64,000 nucleotides of DNA from positions 239,250 to 303,249 of the forward strand of contig CM007344.1 of the NCBI GenBank assembly GCA_000333855.2, in the 5' to 3' direction. Within the stretch, counting starts at the first letter, position 1, and the number at the start of each line of letters is the position of its first letter. The notes below the pieces were generated by a model. The model was not told the DNA's origin and ran no database searches. It worked only from the letters and a program-made list of their open reading frames with translations. The stretch is from Endotrypanum monterogeii. Taxonomy: Eukaryota > Euglenozoa > Kinetoplastea > Trypanosomatida > Trypanosomatidae. This document shows positions 61,091 through 64,000 of the stretch, piece after piece. The position numbers and the translations under genes were made by a program.

Positions 61091-63436
61091 ATGCCCCGAG
61101 GACGCGGCCGAGGTCGTGGTCGAGGTCGGGGACGCGACGGGCGAGGTAGTCAAGCGGCAGCAGCGCCAGGGGACGAGATCCATGGTAATAAAGTTTTGCC
61201 TTCTCAATATTCCGTCGCTCGTGCCGAAGCGGTAGTGGCGTTGCCCCCTACGCAGCGCGGTCGCGGAAGAGGTGGTGATCGAGGTCGTCTAGGAGGTAGC
61301 AACACCACTGGCAATGTGTATAGCGAACTTGATCACGAGGGGATGCCTATCAACGGCGCCAGCGGCAGCTCCGAGGCCCTAAGGTCAGTGAGCATTGCTG
61401 GTGCTTCAACCTCACCTGGGTCTTCGACGGTCGGAGCTTCCCCACCGCCTGCCTCCATGGCAGAACCAGTCGTTGTGGTGGTACCGCAGGGTCGCATGAT
61501 CACGCGCTCTCTCCTACGTGGCACCACCCCCCTTCTCCTCGATGATTACAACACTCCCACCAGCAGCTCCAAAAATTCTCCGCCCGACGGCGGACGCCGG
61601 CGACGAACCGAAACATTCACGACTACTAAGCTCTCTTTTGCAACCTCCTCGCTCGCAGCCTTGGAGGACTCACCCAAAAGAGAAACGCTTGGCTCCACGG
61701 GGATCTCCTCCACCCCGTCGCGCGCTACTGCAATGGCCAACGGCAAAGCAACCACAGCCAAAGACGGTGAAGACTGCCTCGCCTCACGCCCACAGCGTGT
61801 CGTAATCGGGGGCTTACTGCGGTGTGTCTGTAACGCCTTTCTCCTGTCACCAAGTGAGACGCTTCTGGAGTGCTGCCGCTGCCGCAACTGGTGCCATCCG
61901 GCATGCGTTGGCGTCGACTTCGAAGAGCTGCGACGGCGTCAGCGGCAACGCGACTACTGCTGCCGATTCTGCATGGAGTCGAGTGTACAGGACTCTGCAC
62001 CGGCAAGTCTTGTACCCAACACTCCATCCTCGATCACAACGTCCTTGGGTGAGTCCATAAAGGTCGTCTGTAGCCCAGTGGCACCCTCTGCGGCCGCCAA
62101 CTCACTGGTCTCGCCCGCCCACCTTGTCGGCATGACGGCGACCGCCACGGTGGTGGAAAATGCGAACAGTGCACCAGCCGCCAAGATGGGGGGCAAGAGT
62201 CTCTCAACAAACACATCCCCAACCGCGATGTCGGCGCTTCTTGTGCCACCCCAACACCCCACCAGCAGCTCATCCTCGTCGAGCCACCCCTTGCTTAGTC
62301 GTCAGCCCTCGGCAGCCCGATCACTGCCACTAAAGCTACGCGAGGTGCCGGATAAATTCCCAACTGTGGAGGTCGCCGATAAGCTACGTCGCCTGATGCG
62401 TATGGTCGAACAAACGACACATCAGCTGGGCTACATGATGCTCCATCTGCCCGAGCACACCCTCACGGAAAAGCAGATGGCTGAGTGTCTCGATTGCTGC
62501 AAGGAAGCCATCTACGACGCGACTTTCTCCGCAGACTACCCTGCCTATTGCCTGAAAGAGGTGCAAAATCGCAGGCACCCGTATGTGCAAGGCATCGCAC
62601 TGCAGTCGATAGCTGAGGGCCGCATCTGCTCCCTTATTTTATCCAGTGGCCGAGACCTTTATGGAAACCTAAAGTCCACTATCACGCAGCTCAAGAGCTC
62701 GCTGCAGCGCGGCTTCCTCGAGCCGTCATCGCTATCGCCCTTCATGGTGGAATGTATGTCCATTGTGGACGTAGCTGACTTCGTGCACATCACATTAAGC
62801 GCTACACACATCCAACATCAGCGAAAGGGTCTCGCTCGACTGATCATGGCAATGGAGCTCCTCAAGTGGGGCCTGCGGGGCCGTCACCGCGCATTCCTCA
62901 ATATGGCAATCGAGAAGCACCTTGTCGAAGGCGGTAGCCGCGTCCAGTTCGCCTCGCCAGTCGCATCGAAGCGGCTTTACGAATCCTTTGGTTTTCTTGA
63001 GGTGTACCCGCGCTACGACCAAGTAACCAAAAAAGAGCGCTGGACCGCCAAGGAGGCGGCCATGGGGCGCGTGATGGCCAACCTGGACTTCCTTGATCAT
63101 GTCCAAATCATCGTCGAATTGATGCCGAAAAAGTACAATGTCAGAAGATTCCCCGACGGTGGCGACGTCAGCCCTGAAAAGCGCCAGCAGGACGCGGCCC
63201 CCGCGTCAGCAGTGCCGATAGCCCTCGCCGCAAATTCTCCTCAGGGCAGCAACAACATGAATGCGAAGACAGAAGATAAGAGTCCGAGCACAAGTGGAAG
63301 CGGCTCAACTCGCTCTCGGCTGGCGCGGCACACAAACTCCGGAAACGGTCGCAAGCGCCTCAGCAGTATTGCCTTTTCCGGGGATGACAACTTGGAGCAA
63401 AGCATCCACAGTAGCGGGGCAGCTCGCATTGCATGA
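61091..63436 (+). CDS. PHD-finger + GNAT acetyltransferase fusion protein
   Basis: 781 aa. Residues 1-20 form an RG-repeat tail (MPRGRGRGRGRGRGR) that may bind RNA or be methylated. A PHD finger lies at about 245-294: C245, C247, C261 or C262, C264, H269, C272, C291, C294, with the diagnostic Trp before Cys-His (WCHPAC). After a Ser/Thr/Ala-rich linker, a helical region (about 430-560) leads to a GNAT fold. Motif A is HQRKGLARLIMAMELLKWGL with the acetyl-CoA loop Q577-R-K-G-L-A, and the closing motif SKRLYESFGFLEVYPRY is at about 627-645. The tail is disordered with basic patches. The order suggests a chromatin-targeted acetyltransferase: the PHD would read a histone tail and the GNAT acetylate a substrate. 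The substrate is unknown. Confidence 0.85.
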   Translation: MPRGRGRGRGRGRGRDGRGSQAAAAPGDEIHGNKVLPSQYSVARAEAVVALPPTQRGRGRGGDRGRLGGSNTTGNVYSELDHEGMPINGASGSSEALRSVSIAGASTSPGSSTVGASPPPASMAEPVVVVVPQGRMITRSLLRGTTPLLLDDYNTPTSSSKNSPPDGGRRRRTETFTTTKLSFATSSLAALEDSPKRETLGSTGISSTPSRATAMANGKATTAKDGEDCLASRPQRVVIGGLLRCVCNAFLLSPSETLLECCRCRNWCHPACVGVDFEELRRRQRQRDYCCRFCMESSVQDSAPASLVPNTPSSITTSLGESIKVVCSPVAPSAAANSLVSPAHLVGMTATATVVENANSAPAAKMGGKSLSTNTSPTAMSALLVPPQHPTSSSSSSSHPLLSRQPSAARSLPLKLREVPDKFPTVEVADKLRRLMRMVEQTTHQLGYMMLHLPEHTLTEKQMAECLDCCKEAIYDATFSADYPAYCLKEVQNRRHPYVQGIALQSIAEGRICSLILSSGRDLYGNLKSTITQLKSSLQRGFLEPSSLSPFMVECMSIVDVADFVHITLSATHIQHQRKGLARLIMAMELLKWGLRGRHRAFLNMAIEKHLVEGGSRVQFASPVASKRLYESFGFLEVYPRYDQVTKKERWTAKEAAMGRVMANLDFLDHVQIIVELMPKKYNVRRFPDGGDVSPEKRQQDAAPASAVPIALAANSPQGSNNMNAKTEDKSPSTSGSGSTRSRLARHTNSGNGRKRLSSIAFSGDDNLEQSIHSSGAARIA

Positions 63437-63852
63437 GAAATGAGTGCTCTGGGAAGCACAGCCCTCACCCGCCAGTGTATGAGCAGCCCCGATCAAGCTT
63501 TTTTCTTGCACCTCGAACAGAAGAGATGGAAAGAGGTGGCAGTGAAAGGAACTAGCTGACTGCATCCACCAACATTTTGCTTTTCGCCCACAGCATATAC
63601 GTAAAACACTGAAAAAAGAAAGCGAGAGTCAAACACCTGCATGTGTGTGTGTGTGTCTTCGAAGAGGGGCAGAGAGGGTCTTGTGTGTTTTCCAAAGGAA
63701 TAGGAGATAACTAAGTCTCCTCGCTCTATCTCCATTACCAGTACTGATCATCCAACCACTTCTCATGGTGGCTTGGGGTCGCTCTCCAGATCGTCTTTTG
63801 GTGTGAAAGACAACAAACAGAACATGCATAAATTGACATCACGTGTACGGCT

Positions 63853-63910
<58 letters not shown>

Positions 63911-64000
63911 CGACACACTACTTAGTAGGTATGTCTGTAGAGTAACTACTACTACTACCACCCGACCGTACGACACCTAACCGACACGAACGTAGGAGGA
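63437..64000. other. 3' flank with CA/TA microsatellite, no gene seen
   Basis: Probably 3'UTR of the PHD-GNAT gene and the following spacer. (CA)n-(TA)n at 63852-63909 and an ACT repeat near 63945-63960. Confidence 0.6.
63852..63909. repeat. (CA)n-(TA)n microsatellite
   Basis: About 11 CA units grading into about 18 TA units. Confidence 0.97.

Overview
The window looks like nuclear DNA of a trypanosomatid, most probably a Leishmania-like (Leishmaniinae) species. The reasons are: every confident gene is an intronless ORF on the + strand; genes are separated by 0.4-3 kb spacers packed with CA/GT/TA microsatellites; many ORFs are preceded by a long pyrimidine tract, a first AG and a short 5'UTR, which is the signature of spliced-leader trans-splicing; coding GC is high; and several products are kinetoplastid-style divergent members of eukaryotic families. 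The + strand bias implies one segment of a polycistronic transcription unit with no strand switch in view. Two runs of N (35670-35689 and 52413-52687) next to TA repeats show a draft assembly. I cannot name the species from sequence alone.

Left part (1-20 kb). A formin enters from the left edge (FH1 proline modules, then FH2) and is split by a one-base frameshift in an A10 run. It is followed by a lysine/alanine-rich basic protein with a Cys-rich tail, a single-pass membrane protein, a 948-aa protein with degenerate EF-hand-like segments, a possible 75-aa small protein, a region (11067-12660) that reads like the wreck of a protein gene, a 1174-aa coiled-coil protein, and a mitochondrial-looking protein ending in an EF-hand-like pair.

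Centre (20-48 kb). This is dominated by a 15.1-kb single-exon gene for a 5048-aa protein with about eight divergent fibronectin type III-like modules. Next come the T7-like mitochondrial RNA polymerase with all palm motifs intact, a 257-aa unknown protein, and a 1127-aa protein whose C-terminal part resembles the adaptin-binding chaperone p34/AAGAB.

Right part (47-64 kb). A SURF6/Rrp14-like nucleolar protein, a Bax-inhibitor-1 family membrane protein with a probable mitochondrial presequence, a YL1/Vps72 (Swc2)-like SWR1-type chromatin-remodeller subunit, translation initiation factor eIF1, an RRM protein with an R3H-like segment, and a PHD-finger plus GNAT acetyltransferase fusion.

Neighbouring genes are co-transcribed by position rather than by pathway, as is normal in kinetoplastids, so I draw little functional inference from adjacency. 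I found no mobile element, CRISPR array, rRNA or tRNA gene that I can support. The most unusual items are the giant FN3 protein, the PHD-GNAT fusion, the relic gene, the AAGAB-like protein and the small ORF at 9967.
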